DNA of 64,000 bases, taken from positions 868,001 to 932,000 of the forward strand of contig NZ_AUBJ02000001.1 in NCBI RefSeq assembly GCF_000429185.2, written 5' to 3'. The DNA comes from Actinoalloteichus caeruleus DSM 43889 (lineage in GTDB: Bacteria > Actinomycetota > Actinomycetes > Mycobacteriales > Pseudonocardiaceae). The position numbers and the translations under genes are program-made. Numbering within the stretch: position 1 is the first letter of the stretch; every line of letters starts with the position of its first letter. The notes under the pieces were generated by a model. That model ran no database searches and was not told where the DNA came from. It worked only from the letters and a program-made list of their open reading frames with translations. Of the stretch, positions 8,876-18,185 are shown in pieces.

Positions 8876-8903
8876 TTCAGTGTTGGATGAATCCAACACT
8901 GAA
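8876..8903. terminator. Near-perfect palindrome between convergent genes (bidirectional terminator or operator)
   Basis: The 13-base arms TTCAGTGTTGGAT and ATCCAACACTGAA flank a two-base centre GA, perfectly complementary. The position between two convergent stop codons (8787 and 8985) favours a bidirectional terminator. The AT-rich arms and short centre would equally suit a dimeric repressor operator. Confidence 0.55.
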
Positions 8904-8984
8904 CCCACGCACGGATCTCCCCACCACGCGGGGAGGAGATCCAGCATCCCTACCCCAGGCCTCCCACCGTCGACGAGGCCCGGC

Positions 8985-9323
8985 TCAGACGGGTTTCAGG
9001 GGATCGTGCCCGATCGACATCAGCCGGTGCCGCCAGCCCGACTGGCCGCTGGTGGGCTCCAGGTCGTCGCGGCGTTCGGCGTGGACTCGTTCCACGACCC
9101 GGCGCATGACATGGAGGTCGCCGTCCTCGAGGTCGGTCCTGCGCTTGTTGAGGATGCGCAGCACCTCCTGGCCGGTCGGCGTTCCCGACTGGTCAGGGAA
9201 CTCCTCAGCGGTCTCCCCTGCCGATCTGGTCCGAAGCCACTCGCTGAGTTCACGGGAGGACATGTTCACCACCCGGTGGAATTCGTTCCAGAGGGCGTCG
9301 CTCTCGTGCGTGTGCTCGGCCAT
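8985..9323 (-). CDS. DUF3140 domain protein
   Basis: A 112-residue hydrophilic protein with the DUF3140 pattern: ALWNEFHRVVNMSSRELSEWLRT near the N-terminus, then GQEVLRILNKRRTDL and MRRVVERVHAERR. Function unknown in the family; several members sit beside stress or DNA-related genes. The start at ATG 9323 is set by GGGAGGAGG nine bases upstream; a longer frame to 9347 lacks this. It lies 122 bases downstream of the DoxX gene on the same strand and could be cotranscribed. Confidence 0.8.
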   Translation of the reverse strand: MAEHTHESDALWNEFHRVVNMSSRELSEWLRTRSAGETAEEFPDQSGTPTGQEVLRILNKRRTDLEDGDLHVMRRVVERVHAERRDDLEPTSGQSGWRHRLMSIGHDPLKPV

Positions 9324-9445
9324 GATCGTCGGCCTCCTCCCGTGCACGGTGTGCTGCCGGCGCGGTCGCCACCACGCTCAGCACCGTTCACCGGGGGTGG
9401 TACCCGCCCGGGGTGGGAACGAATCCCACCCCGGGCGCCACGTGA

Positions 9446-9844
9446 TCAGAAGGGCACCGGGCCGAAGCGGGTCCAGGCAACGACCCCGGCCATGACCAGC
9501 AGCAACAGGTTGATCGGCACTGGTTTGAACTTCCACCGCCTGCCGTGCACGACGATGGCCCCGATCATCAGCAGCACCACGCCGCACGCGGCGACGGGCG
9601 TCATCACGGTCAGGAAGTTGAGCAGGCCCGGCAGGATCAGGCCGGCGGCGGCCGCCACCTCGATCCCTCCGATGATCTTGACCTCCTGGCTGGAGAAATC
9701 CTCCGCCCACGGCATGTTCGCCAGTAGTAGCTCTTCCCGTTGGACGAGTTTCATCCCGCCGGAGATGAGAAGGATCAGCGCGAGTGGCACTTGCAGCGCC
9801 CAGATGACGTAGGTCAAGAAGGCTCCCGGGGCCGGGCCGCCCAT
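9446..9844 (-). CDS. DoxX-family membrane protein
   Basis: 132 residues with four hydrophobic helices (~8-30, 52-72, 76-98, 108-126). The DoxX/SURF4-like pattern is ISGGMKLVQ after helix 1, then EVKIIGGIEVAAAAGLIL. DoxX-like proteins are small quinone-linked or redox-associated membrane proteins; here the role is not known. Hydrophobicity and length match the family. It is upstream of the DUF3140 gene. Confidence 0.8.
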   Translation of the reverse strand: MGGPAPGAFLTYVIWALQVPLALILLISGGMKLVQREELLLANMPWAEDFSSQEVKIIGGIEVAAAAGLILPGLLNFLTVMTPVAACGVVLLMIGAIVVHGRRWKFKPVPINLLLLVMAGVVAWTRFGPVPF

Positions 9845-10616
9845 CCGAGGAAGTCACTCGCGGGCGCCCGGAGCGCCTGGCCTTTCAGTGGCGGGCGGCG
9901 GAAGTGGGTGCAGTCGGTGGTGCCCCACCTGCCTGCCGCGCCATCGCGGCGGGATGTGGGACAAGTCTCGAGATCCTGCGAGGAACGGCGTTCGTCGCGC
10001 CCCGCACCACGGGGGGTGTGGTCGGCGACGACCTGTTGACACCCTACCGATCATGACCGCCTGAACGCACCTGGTTTCCCCGTGTGATCACTCGACTGTC
10101 GTAAGGGTTGGAGCCGCGGGGGTGGTGTTCACCGTGGGTTCGATCCGAACACCGCCGGCGCTACCCATCCCCGACGCCCCATTGAATTCATATTTGTCCG
10201 TTATTTCAGTGTCAATCAAAATCAACTCACCACCAACCAACAAACACCAACCGCCACGAAAAAGGCACCCCGACTACCAAGAGTCACTACCGGGGAGTAT
10301 GGGTCGGAGCACCTGGAGCGGGACGCGGAGCCCTGTGCGTCCGCCGGGTGCCGCCCACTCGCCTGGTGGCCCCTCCGGAACGCGCCGGTACCTCCGCCGA
10401 CGATCACACCCGCTCCCGTGCCCACTGATCGAAGCCCTGACGTGCGAAGATCCGGAGCACCCGTGGATGGGTGCTGTCCTCGTGGCGGCGGGGGGACCGT
10501 GCCATCGCGGGTGCTGGGCCCGCGGCGGGCCAGTGGGGGACGAGAGGGAACGAGGTGGAGGTGGACCTGCGGACGGGTGAGATACTGGCGGCCCCGTCAA
10601 CTGATCGAGGTAACAG
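9845..10616. other. Long intergenic region with an AT-rich island
   Basis: About 770 bases without a convincing gene. Bases ~10176-10265 are strikingly AT-rich for this genome (TTGAATTCATATTTG, then A/C-rich CAACCAACAAACACCAACC runs). An inverted pair GGTGTTC/GAACACC (10124-10130, 10147-10153) lies just before. This could be a promoter zone or a remnant of foreign DNA. Confidence 0.5.
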
Positions 10617-10967
10617 ATGGTGTCCATGATCCTGTGGATCGTCGGCGCGACCGCGGTCGCCGCCGGGGTGCTCGTTCCGGTCATCCTGGGAGCGTCACGG
10701 CACCGGGAGGTTCGCTCGGCCAAGTCCGCCGCGCGCTCGGCGTACCGGCGGCTGGGCTTCCACGTCGAGACGCTGGGCGTCGGTGACGATGTCGTCGCCC
10801 GCCGTGCGTGGGAGGACGCGAGCGAGCGGTGGAGGGCGACTGGTGAGCTGCTCGCCAGGGCCACCACGGCGGAGGAGTGCGCGGCGGCCCGTGCGACGGC
10901 GATGGAAGGGCTGAAGCGCATCGACGACGCCAGGCGCCGGCTCGGTCTCGAGGCCGAAGGCAGCTGA
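10617..10967 (+). CDS. Small membrane-anchored protein, unknown function
   Basis: 116 residues. One N-terminal hydrophobic span (MILWIVGATAVAAGVLVPVIL) is followed by a basic/acidic helical region (residues ~30-116, many Arg, Glu and Ala) likely cytoplasmic. GAGGTAAC precedes ATG 10617; ATG 10626 is also possible. Family not recognised. It stands alone on this strand. Confidence 0.6.
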   Translation: MVSMILWIVGATAVAAGVLVPVILGASRHREVRSAKSAARSAYRRLGFHVETLGVGDDVVARRAWEDASERWRATGELLARATTAEECAAARATAMEGLKRIDDARRRLGLEAEGS

Positions 10968-11007
10968 GTTCTCCCACGCGGTGGTCGGGTTCCGGGGCGG
11001 AGCGGGG

Positions 11008-11973
11008 TCAGTGGGGGAGGTCCGAACTGACCGCCGAGGGGTGGTCAGCCGATCCCGCCAGCGGGCGGAGGTCGAGTCGCCGAACGACGGCCGTGATCGC
11101 GTCGAGGACACTGCTGATCACAGGGCGGTCCCGGCTCCCCAGCCGGGTGGCGGTGAGCACGCGGCGCGCCGGAGCCGGGTCCCCGGTCAGTCGGAGGCGG
11201 GACACCGGGTGGGTGCTGGGAAGTCCGGCGAGCTGGGGGACCAGGCAGACCCCGAAGCCCTGCGCGACGAGTGCGGTGGCCGTCTCCCACTCGTCGCTGC
11301 GGTGGGCGATCCGAGGGGAGAACCCGGCGGTCGCGCACGCGGCGAGCACGAGTTGGTGGTAGGTCGACCCTGGTTTGGAGACGATCCACTGTTCGTGCGC
11401 CACGTCGACGAGTCGCACCTCACCCGCGCCTGCCAGCGGGTGGTCCTGCGGGATCAGGAGGTCCAGGGCGTCGTCGAAGAGGGGACGTTGGTCGAAGCGG
11501 GGGTCACTGGGTGAGGGCGTGTCGGGTGTGGCCACGACGAGGGCGATGTCGGCCTCGCCGGAGAGCAGCAGGTCGAAGCATTCGGTGGGTTCCGCCTCGG
11601 TGATGCGGATGCCGAGGTTGGGGAAGCGTTCTCGGAGGGCGCCGGCGGCGCGGGGGAGGACGACCGCGGCCGCGGTGGAGAAACCGCAGATGCCGAGGGT
11701 GCCCGACGGTTCCTCGTCGTAGGCGTCGAGGGCGGCGCGTGCCCGTTCCCACTGGGCGAAGAGGATCTCCGCGTGGGCCAGGAGTGTGCGGCCGGCGGGG
11801 GTGATGCGGACGCCTCGTCCTCGGGGGCGGACGACGTCGGTTCCGAGTTCGGCGCTGAGGCTGCGGAGGGCCTGGGATACCGCCGATGGGGTGTAGTGCA
11901 GGGCGGTGGCCACCGCGTGGACGGTGCCGTGTCGGTCGAGTAGCTGCAGCATATGGAGTCGCCGGTCGATCAT
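11008..11973 (-). CDS. LysR-family transcriptional regulator
   Basis: 321 residues. The N-terminal HTH (residues ~5-60) includes AVATALHYTPSAVSQALRSLSAELG and RITPAGRTLLAHA, the LysR signature. The effector-binding domain follows (~90-300; GTLGICGFSTAAAVVLPRA start, LVAQGFGVCLVPQLAG near the end). The start was set at ATG 11973, where family homology begins. It is divergent from the MFS pump gene, which it probably controls in response to a small ligand. Confidence 0.88.
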   Translation of the reverse strand: MIDRRLHMLQLLDRHGTVHAVATALHYTPSAVSQALRSLSAELGTDVVRPRGRGVRITPAGRTLLAHAEILFAQWERARAALDAYDEEPSGTLGICGFSTAAAVVLPRAAGALRERFPNLGIRITEAEPTECFDLLLSGEADIALVVATPDTPSPSDPRFDQRPLFDDALDLLIPQDHPLAGAGEVRLVDVAHEQWIVSKPGSTYHQLVLAACATAGFSPRIAHRSDEWETATALVAQGFGVCLVPQLAGLPSTHPVSRLRLTGDPAPARRVLTATRLGSRDRPVISSVLDAITAVVRRLDLRPLAGSADHPSAVSSDLPH

Positions 11974-12124
11974 GTAGTGCAACTGTACGGATCGCTGCAT
12001 CAACGTTTGCTTTTCGTCGCCTATCGAGTTGCGCACCCTGGGCGTGTGTCTCGATCTCGTGTGCTGTCCGGTCGGTGGTTCGGTGCGTCGCCGTGGTGGT
12101 CGGTGGGGAGCTGGCTGGGTGGTG

Positions 12125-13720
12125 ATGCCTGGTGGCGGGGGTCCTCACGGGTGCCGGGGACGGTGCGGGGCCCGGGGTGGGGGCGGGACGGGTGCGCTGG
12201 TCGCTTCGGCCGCGGCGTTGTTGGTGCTGACGGCGGGGGCGAACATGGTGAGCCCGTTGTACCCGCTGTACCAGCGGGAGTTCGCGTTCTCGTCGTTGAC
12301 GTCGACGGCGCTGTTCGCGACGTACTCGCTGGTGAGCGTGCCGGCGTTGGTCGTGTTCGGTGCGGCGGTGGAGCGGGTGGGGCCGCGGCGGTTGTTGTTG
12401 TGGGGGTTGGGTGTGTCGGCGGTGGCGTCGTTGCTGTTGGTGGGTGCGGAGGGGGTGGGTGCTCTTTTCGCGGGTCGGGTGCTGCACGGCCTGGCGTTGG
12501 GGGCGGGCACCGGGGCCGGGGTGGCGGTGGTGGTGGCGCGGTGTTCCTCGCCTGAGCGGGGGGCGTTGGTGGCGGGTGTGGTGTTCGTGGTGGGTGGGGC
12601 GGTGGGGCCGTTGGGCACTGGGTTGTTGGCTTCGTTCGCGCCGGCGCCGTTGTCGATGTCGTTCGCGGTGCATGTGGTGGCGACGGTGGTGGTGATGGGG
12701 CTGGTGCGCCGTCTCCCTGAGCGGTCGGGGCCGTTGCGGGGGTGGCGGTTGGCGTGGCCGAGGGTGCCCAGGGTGGTGCGGCGGTCGTTCGTGGTGGGCG
12801 GGGTGAACGGTTGGGTCGCCTGGGCGGTGGTGGGGTTGTTCCTGGCGCTGGTGCCGGACTTGTTGCGGAGTGAGTTCGGGGTGTCGAGTCCGGTGGTGTC
12901 GGGACTGGTGATCGGTGTGGTGATGGCGTGTTCCGCGGTGGCGCAGGTGATGACGCCGGGGTTGCGGCCGGTGGTGGCGCAGCGGGTGGGCGTGGTGTTG
13001 CTGGGGGGTGGGTTGGTGGGGTTGGCGTTGCCGGTGGCGGAGTCGGGGTTGTGGGTGTTGGGGGCCGCGGCGGTGGCGGCGGGGGTGGGGCACGGGTTCG
13101 TGTACTGGGGGGCGACGGCGGAGGTGGAGTCGGTGACTCCCCGGTCGGCCTCGGTGGAGACGACCTCGGCGTTGTACGTCCTGTTCTACCTGGGGGCGGG
13201 TGTGCCGGCGGTCGGGGTGGGGGCGTTGGCGTTGTGGGTGCCGTTGGAGGGGGCGGTGCGGTTGTTCGCGGTGGTGAGCGGGGTGGTGTTGGTGGTGGGG
13301 TGGTGGCTGACCTGGTGTGGCGTGGTGGTTCGGAGGTGCGTGGCGGTGAGCGGGCGGTGGAGTGGTCGGCGCCGGTGGGGCGGGCCGTGTCGGTGGAGGA
13401 GGGGAGGTGAGTGGGATGCGGGCTCTGGTGATGCGGGTCAGGCGGTTCGTGGCGGAGTTGAACCGTTGTTACGAGGTGTCGCGGGGAAGGGATCCCTTCC
13501 GCGGGTCGTCGTAGTGCCGGGTGGATCGGCGGCCTGGGTGGGTGGGGAGGGCGGCGTGTGCCTGCGTGCCGGTCCGGTGCGCGTCCGCTCTCCCGCCTCA
13601 GGGTGGGGTGGTGTGGGTGTTGTCGTTGGTCATGGCGTAGGTGCCGGAGCGCAGTCGGTGCAGCAGTCCTTGGGTCCATTCGATGCCTCCGCGTGCGGTG
13701 TGTTCCCACAGGCGGGGTAG
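12125..13720 (+). CDS. MFS transporter, probably with a frameshifted C-terminus
   Basis: About 12 hydrophobic helices run from TGALVASAAALLVLTAGANMVSPLYPLYQ to VVSGVVLVVGWWLTW (~residue 395), with the MFS loop GAAVERVGPRRLLLWG after helix 2. Likely a proton-driven drug exporter. After the last helix the frame continues for ~130 residues of low-complexity sequence and runs 123 bases into the convergent PadR gene. If one base is missing near 13290-13325, the protein would instead end at 13410 with the polar tail WRGGSEVRGGER and clear the overlap. Coding strand unusually G-rich. Divergent from LysR. Confidence 0.8.
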   Translation: MPGGGGPHGCRGRCGARGGGGTGALVASAAALLVLTAGANMVSPLYPLYQREFAFSSLTSTALFATYSLVSVPALVVFGAAVERVGPRRLLLWGLGVSAVASLLLVGAEGVGALFAGRVLHGLALGAGTGAGVAVVVARCSSPERGALVAGVVFVVGGAVGPLGTGLLASFAPAPLSMSFAVHVVATVVVMGLVRRLPERSGPLRGWRLAWPRVPRVVRRSFVVGGVNGWVAWAVVGLFLALVPDLLRSEFGVSSPVVSGLVIGVVMACSAVAQVMTPGLRPVVAQRVGVVLLGGGLVGLALPVAESGLWVLGAAAVAAGVGHGFVYWGATAEVESVTPRSASVETTSALYVLFYLGAGVPAVGVGALALWVPLEGAVRLFAVVSGVVLVVGWWLTWCGVVVRRCVAVSGRWSGRRRWGGPCRWRRGGEWDAGSGDAGQAVRGGVEPLLRGVAGKGSLPRVVVVPGGSAAWVGGEGGVCLRAGPVRVRSPASGWGGVGVVVGHGVGAGAQSVQQSLGPFDASACGVFPQAG

Positions 13721-14164
13721 TTCGCGGAGGTGTTCGGTGCCGGGGGCCGTGCCGAGTTCGGCGAGTTCGGCCTTCTCGGTGCGTTCGGTTTCCAGGGTGC
13801 GGAGTCTTTCGGTGAGGAGGGTGATGGCTTCCTCGCGGGTGAGGGCGGGGAGCAGGGCGAGTGCGGCTCCGAGGGTGTCGGGTCGGTGTTCTGGTCGTCG
13901 GAGGGCGTCGCGGAGCAGGCGGTGGAACTCCGTTTCTCCGGTGGTGGTGAGGGAGTAGTCGGTGCGTCCTGGGGTGTCTTTGGCGGGGGTGGCGATCATC
14001 AGCCCTTCCTTGGCGAACTGCCTGAGGGCGTGGTAGAGGGAGCCCCATTTGATGTTGGCCCATTCTTCGGCGCCCCAGGCGACCAGTTCCGCTCGTACTC
14101 GGTAGCCGTGTGCTGTTCCGCATTGGCGTACTACGCCGAGTACGAGGAGTCGTGTCGCTGACAT
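13598..14164 (-). CDS. PadR-family transcriptional regulator
   Basis: 188 residues. The PadR winged helix occupies residues ~1-85: LLVLGVVRQCGTAHGYRVRAELVAWGAEEWANIKWGSLYHALRQFAKEGL, then the wing with R-x-DYSLTTTGETEF. The C-terminal part is Leu/Glu-rich, consistent with the dimerising helices of PadR-s2 proteins. PadR proteins repress efflux or detoxification genes and release on drug binding. It is divergent from the UvrA-like gene (370 bases away) and convergent with the MFS gene; either could be its target. Confidence 0.85.
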   Translation of the reverse strand: MSATRLLVLGVVRQCGTAHGYRVRAELVAWGAEEWANIKWGSLYHALRQFAKEGLMIATPAKDTPGRTDYSLTTTGETEFHRLLRDALRRPEHRPDTLGAALALLPALTREEAITLLTERLRTLETERTEKAELAELGTAPGTEHLRELPRLWEHTARGGIEWTQGLLHRLRSGTYAMTNDNTHTTPP

Positions 14165-14534
14165 GCCGTTCCGCTCTGCCGTTGTTCGAGGCCGGGCTCA
14201 GGTTAGAGGTTGGGTGTCGTGGTGGGGGGTGGCCACCCGGGTGTGGTCGAGGGGTTGGCTGAGGGCGCTCGCCGCACCTCGTTCGAGGAGATGTTCGCCC
14301 ACGAGTCCGTGGTCTCGGTTGACTTCCTGACCATGCGCGAGGAGGAGATCGTCTGCCAGGCCGGTGGGCTGGTGCGTGGCGGGGGTTCCGGCTGGTGTCG
14401 CGGTGGTGTGGTGGGTGGCCGCGGGGACGGGTACACAAGTTTGAGTATGCTCTCGGGGTCGTGGTGACGCCGTGCGGGGACCTGCCCCGTGTGCGTGTTC
14501 GGCGGCGTTCCGATCCCTGGTGGAGGAGTTTCCG
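14165..14534. other. Intergenic region with a protein-like remnant
   Basis: 370 bases between the divergent PadR and UvrA-like genes. The + frame 14210-14467 contains a short stretch that reads like protein (ARRTSFEEMFAHESV, then DFLTMREEEIVCQAGGL) between Gly/Val-rich filler. No start signal or family is recognisable; it may be a gene remnant or chance. Confidence 0.35.
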
Positions 14535-17062
14535 ATGACGATGTCCCATGCCCGTGACGTCCTGCCCGGCTCGGCCCGGGCGGTGTTGCCGGACACCCTG
14601 CGGGTGCGGGGGGCGCGGGTGCACAACCTGCGGGGGGTGGACCTCGACGTTCCGCACCGGGCGTTGGTGGTGTTCACCGGCGTGTCGGGGTCGGGGAAGT
14701 CCTCGTTGGCGTTCGACACGATCTACGCGGAGGCGCAACGGCGGCAGGTGCAGTCGATGTCGTCGTTCGCCCGGCAGTTCCTCGGTGAGATGAGTCGCCC
14801 GGACGTCGACCAGGTCGAGGGTCTGTGCTCGGCCGTCGCGGTGGATCAGCGGTCCTCGGCGTCGCGGAGTCCTCGGTCGACGGTGGGGACGGTGACCGAG
14901 GTGTACGACCTGATGCGGGTGTTGTGGGGGCGGGTGGGGGTGCCGCACTGCCCGAGGTGTGGGGAGGGGCTTGGCCGGGGGATCGGGGGTGGGCGTGTCC
15001 GGCGGGGCACGAGGTGGGGCCGGTGGAGGTGGCGGGGCCGGCGTTCTCGTTCAACCTGCCGTTCGGGCAGTGCCCGGACTGCGCGGGGGTGGGTGTGGTG
15101 TTGGCGGGGGACGAGGGGTTGGTGGTGCCTGACCTGGAGTTGTCGGTGGTGGAGGGCGCGGTGGCTCCGTGGCGGGAGCGGTCGGCGGCGGGGTGTCGGG
15201 AGGCGGCGGTCGCGGTGGTGTCGGGGTGGGGGGTTCGGCCGGAGGCTCCGTGGCGGTCGTTGCCGCCGGGGTTGCGGGAGGTTCTGCTGCGGGGCCGTGA
15301 GGTGGCGGTGCCCGGGCGGTCGGAGGTGTTCACCGGGGTGCTGCCGTGGTTGGCCGAGCGGCAGCGGGCGGCGGCGGGGGGTTCCTTCCCGGGGCAGGTG
15401 TTCCTGCGTCCGGTGCCGTGCTCGTCCTGCGGGGGAGGGCGGTTGCGCGCCGAGCAGCGGGCGGTGCGGGTGGGTGGTCGGGGGATCACCGAGGTGAGCG
15501 CGTTGCCGGTCACCGGGTGCCGGGAGTTCTTCGCGGGGTTGGAGTTGGCGGAGCGGGAGCGGGTACTGGTCGAGCAGGCGGTGGAGGAGATCCTGGAGCG
15601 GTTGTCGCGCCTGGTGGAGGTGGGGTTGGGGTATCTGACGCTGGACCGCCCCGCGCGGACCCTGTCGACGGGTGAGGCGCAGCGTGTCCGGTTGGCGGGC
15701 CAGGTGGGGACGCGGTTGTTCGGGTTGTTGTACGTGTTGGACGAGCCGACGGCCGGGTTGCACCCGCAGGACGTGGAGGAGTTGGTGGGGACGCTGCGGG
15801 CGTTGCGGGACCGGGGCAACTCGGTGGTGGTGGTGGTGGAGCACGACGCGCGGGTGATCGAGGCCGCGGACTGGGTGGTCGAGTTGGGGCCGGCCGCCGG
15901 CGAGCACGGTGGTCGGTTGCTGTTCTCGGGGCCGGTGGAGGCGCTGCGGTCCTCGGAGGAGTCGGTGACGGGCGGGTACCTCGCGGGCCGGTGGGGGCGG
16001 GGGTTGCCGGAGCGGCGTCGGGCCTCGGAGCCGGGGCGGGAGCTGGTGGTGCGGGGGGCTGTCGAGCACAACCTGGGGGGAGTGGACGTGGCGTTCCCGC
16101 TGGGGTGCGTGGTGGCGGTGAGCGGGGTGTCGGGTGCGGGCAAGTCGACGTTGGTGGATCAGATCCTGTACCGGGTGATCGACCGGGCGTTGGGGGGCGA
16201 TGCTCCCCCGCCGGGGGCGCACGAGCGGGTGGAGGGGGTGGAGTTGGTGGACCGGGTGATCCGGGTCGACCAGTCCCCGATCGGCCGGTCGGCGCGGTCG
16301 ACCCCGGCGACCTACACCGGCGTGTTGGACGCGGTGCGGACGTTGTTCGCGCGGACCGAGCGGGCGCGGCGGTGCGGGTTCACCCCGGGCCGTTTCTCGT
16401 TCAACTCGCCGGGGGGCCGGTGCGAGGAGTGTTCGGGGGAGGGGGTGGTGCGGGTGGAGATGCACTTCCTGCCGGACGTGTTCCTGCCGTGCGCGGAGTG
16501 CGGGGGGAGCCGGTATGACGCGGAGACGTTGTCGGTCACCTACCGGGGTCGCACGATCGCCGAGGTGCTGGCGATGACCGTGGAGGAGGCGGCCGAGTTC
16601 TTCCGGGAGGATCCGCCGGCGGTGCGCGGGCCCCTGCGGGTGCTGTGCGAGGTGGGGTTGGGGTATCTGCGGTTGGGGCAGGCGGGGACGACGTTGTCGG
16701 GTGGGGAGGCGCAGCGCGTGAAGCTCGCCGCCGAGCTGCACCGCCGGGCCGGCCGGCACACCGTGTACGTGTTGGACGAGCCGACGACCGGGTTGCACGC
16801 GCGGGACGTGGAGCGGCTGGTCGGGGTGTTGCACCGGTTGGTCGACCGGGGGCACACGGCGGTGGTGGTCTCGCACAGCATGGATGTGGTGCGGGCGGCG
16901 GACTGGGTGATCGACCTCGGCCCGGGTGGCGGGCGGGACGGCGGTCGGGTGGTGGCGGTGGGCACCCCGGAGGAGGTGGCGTCCGGTCGGGGGCACACCG
17001 CCCGGCACCTGCGGCGCGCGCTGGGGAAGGACGGAGTGCCGGGGGAAATTGGGGTGCGGTGA
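14535..17062 (+). pseudogene. UvrA-like ABC ATPase (UvrA2/drug-resistance type), one-base frameshift
   Basis: Two frames together make an ~840-residue UvrA paralogue. Frame 1 (14535 to ~14980) has [20 protein letters not shown], Walker [15 protein letters not shown] and CPRCG. Frame 2 (~14960 to 17062) resumes at [11 protein letters not shown]. It carries zinc-module pairs [25 protein letters not shown] and CAECGGSRYD, signatures LSTGEAQRVRLA and LSGGEAQRVKLA, the second Walker A GVSGAGKSTLVDQ, and DEPTAGLH/DEPTTGLH. Adding one G near 14961-14990 restores one frame. It is shorter than housekeeping UvrA, as in UvrA2/DrrC-type self-resistance proteins. Start ATG with GGAGGAG. Leads into the kinase gene ten bases on. 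Confidence 0.85.
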
Positions 17063-17072
17063 CCGGGAGGTC

Positions 17073-18040
17073 GTGTCTACGGTCACCCGCCGTGTGAGCG
17101 GTGGTTCCCTGCCCGAGGCGACGACGGTGGCGCGGTTCGAGGCGGTGGTCGAGGACGAGGCGCGGTTGCGGCCCGGGGTGGTGGAGCTGTGCCGCCGGTT
17201 GGGGATCGGGGGTGAGCTGGTCCGGTTCGCCGACGGGTCTTTGCCGGTGTACGCGGTCGGGGAGGACCTGGTGCTCACGCTGTACCCCCCGGTCCACGCC
17301 GGGGAGGCGGCGGTGGAGGCCGGGGTCCTTGACCTGGTGGCGGGGCGGCTGCCGGTGGCGACTCCCCGGGTGCATCAGGTGGGAGTCCGTGACGGGTGGG
17401 CGTACGTGCTGATGAGCCGGTTGCGGGGCCGGCCGCTGGGTGAGGTGTGGCCAGCGCTGTCCCCGGCGGAACGCCGGTCGGTGGCCGCTCGGGTCGGGGG
17501 TGCGCTGGCCGCCCTGCACGAGGTGGACCACCGAGGTCTGGACGTGCTGGGCCGCCTTGCTGGGAGGAGTTCCTCGCCGCCCAGCGGGCGGGTTGCGTGC
17601 GGCGGCAGCGGTCTCGGGGGCTGCCGGAGGCCTGGGTGGAGCAGATCCCGGACTTCCTGGACGCGACCCCGGTGCCGGCGGGGCGGCCGGTGCTGCTGCA
17701 CACCGAGGTGATGGCCGAGCACGTGCTGGTCCGCCCGGGGGCGGCGGGCTGGGAGGTGTCGGGGTTGTTCGATTTCGAACCGGCGATGCGGGGAGCCGCG
17801 GAGTACGAGTTCGCCGCGGTGGGGCTGTTCCTGACCCGGGGAGATGCGGGGGCGTTGGCGGCGCTGCTGGCCGGGTACGGGCTGGACCGGGCGGCGGTCG
17901 GGCCGGTGTTGTCCCGCCGGTTCCTGGCCTACGCGTTGCTGCACGTCTACAGCGACCTGAGCACCTACCTGCGGTTGTTGCCTGCTCCGGAGGAGCCGAC
18001 CTTGGCCTCGGTGGCCGACCGGTGGTTCGGGGTGGACTGA
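17073..18040 (+). pseudogene. APH-like phosphotransferase, one-base frameshift
   Basis: Frame 1 (17073 to ~17550) gives the N-lobe: YAVGEDLVLTLYPP, VLMSRLRGRPLGEVW and GGALAALHEVDHRGLDVLG. Frame 2 (~17552 to 18040) continues WEEFLAAQRAG, VLLHTEVMAEHVLV (catalytic loop), SGLFDFEPAMRGAAEYEF and a C-terminal helical domain. One extra G at the run 17549-17551 joins them into ~322 residues. The catalytic motifs deviate from classical APH (HTE in place of HGD, FDFE in place of IDxxD), so the substrate is uncertain. Start GTG 17073 is close behind GGGAGG; GTG 17094 is possible. It is in an operon with the UvrA-like gene, which suggests antibiotic self-protection. Confidence 0.75.
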
Positions 18041-18185
18041 CCCGGCACCCCGGTCGACGCGGGATGCCGGGACGTCCGGTTCGACCACATCGGGCCCGGC
18101 CGGGGCCCGTCCTGGCGGGGTGGTGTCCGGTCGGGGAGCCGAGGCGGGGCGGCACGCGGTTCCGGTGGTGGTGTCGCGGTGGGGT

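Noticed and set aside
10088-10101. 14-base repeat TCACTCGACTGTCG shared with 20961-20974
   Set aside because: A match of this length is expected by chance several times in 64 kb, and the flanks differ.
10131-10150. GGTTCGATCC resembling a tRNA T-arm
   Set aside because: No pairing stem on either side and no acceptor, D or anticodon arms.
12021-14948. 975-codon minus-strand frame rich in Pro, Thr and His
   Set aside because: Complement of the G/T-rich MFS, PadR and UvrA-like region; low complexity.
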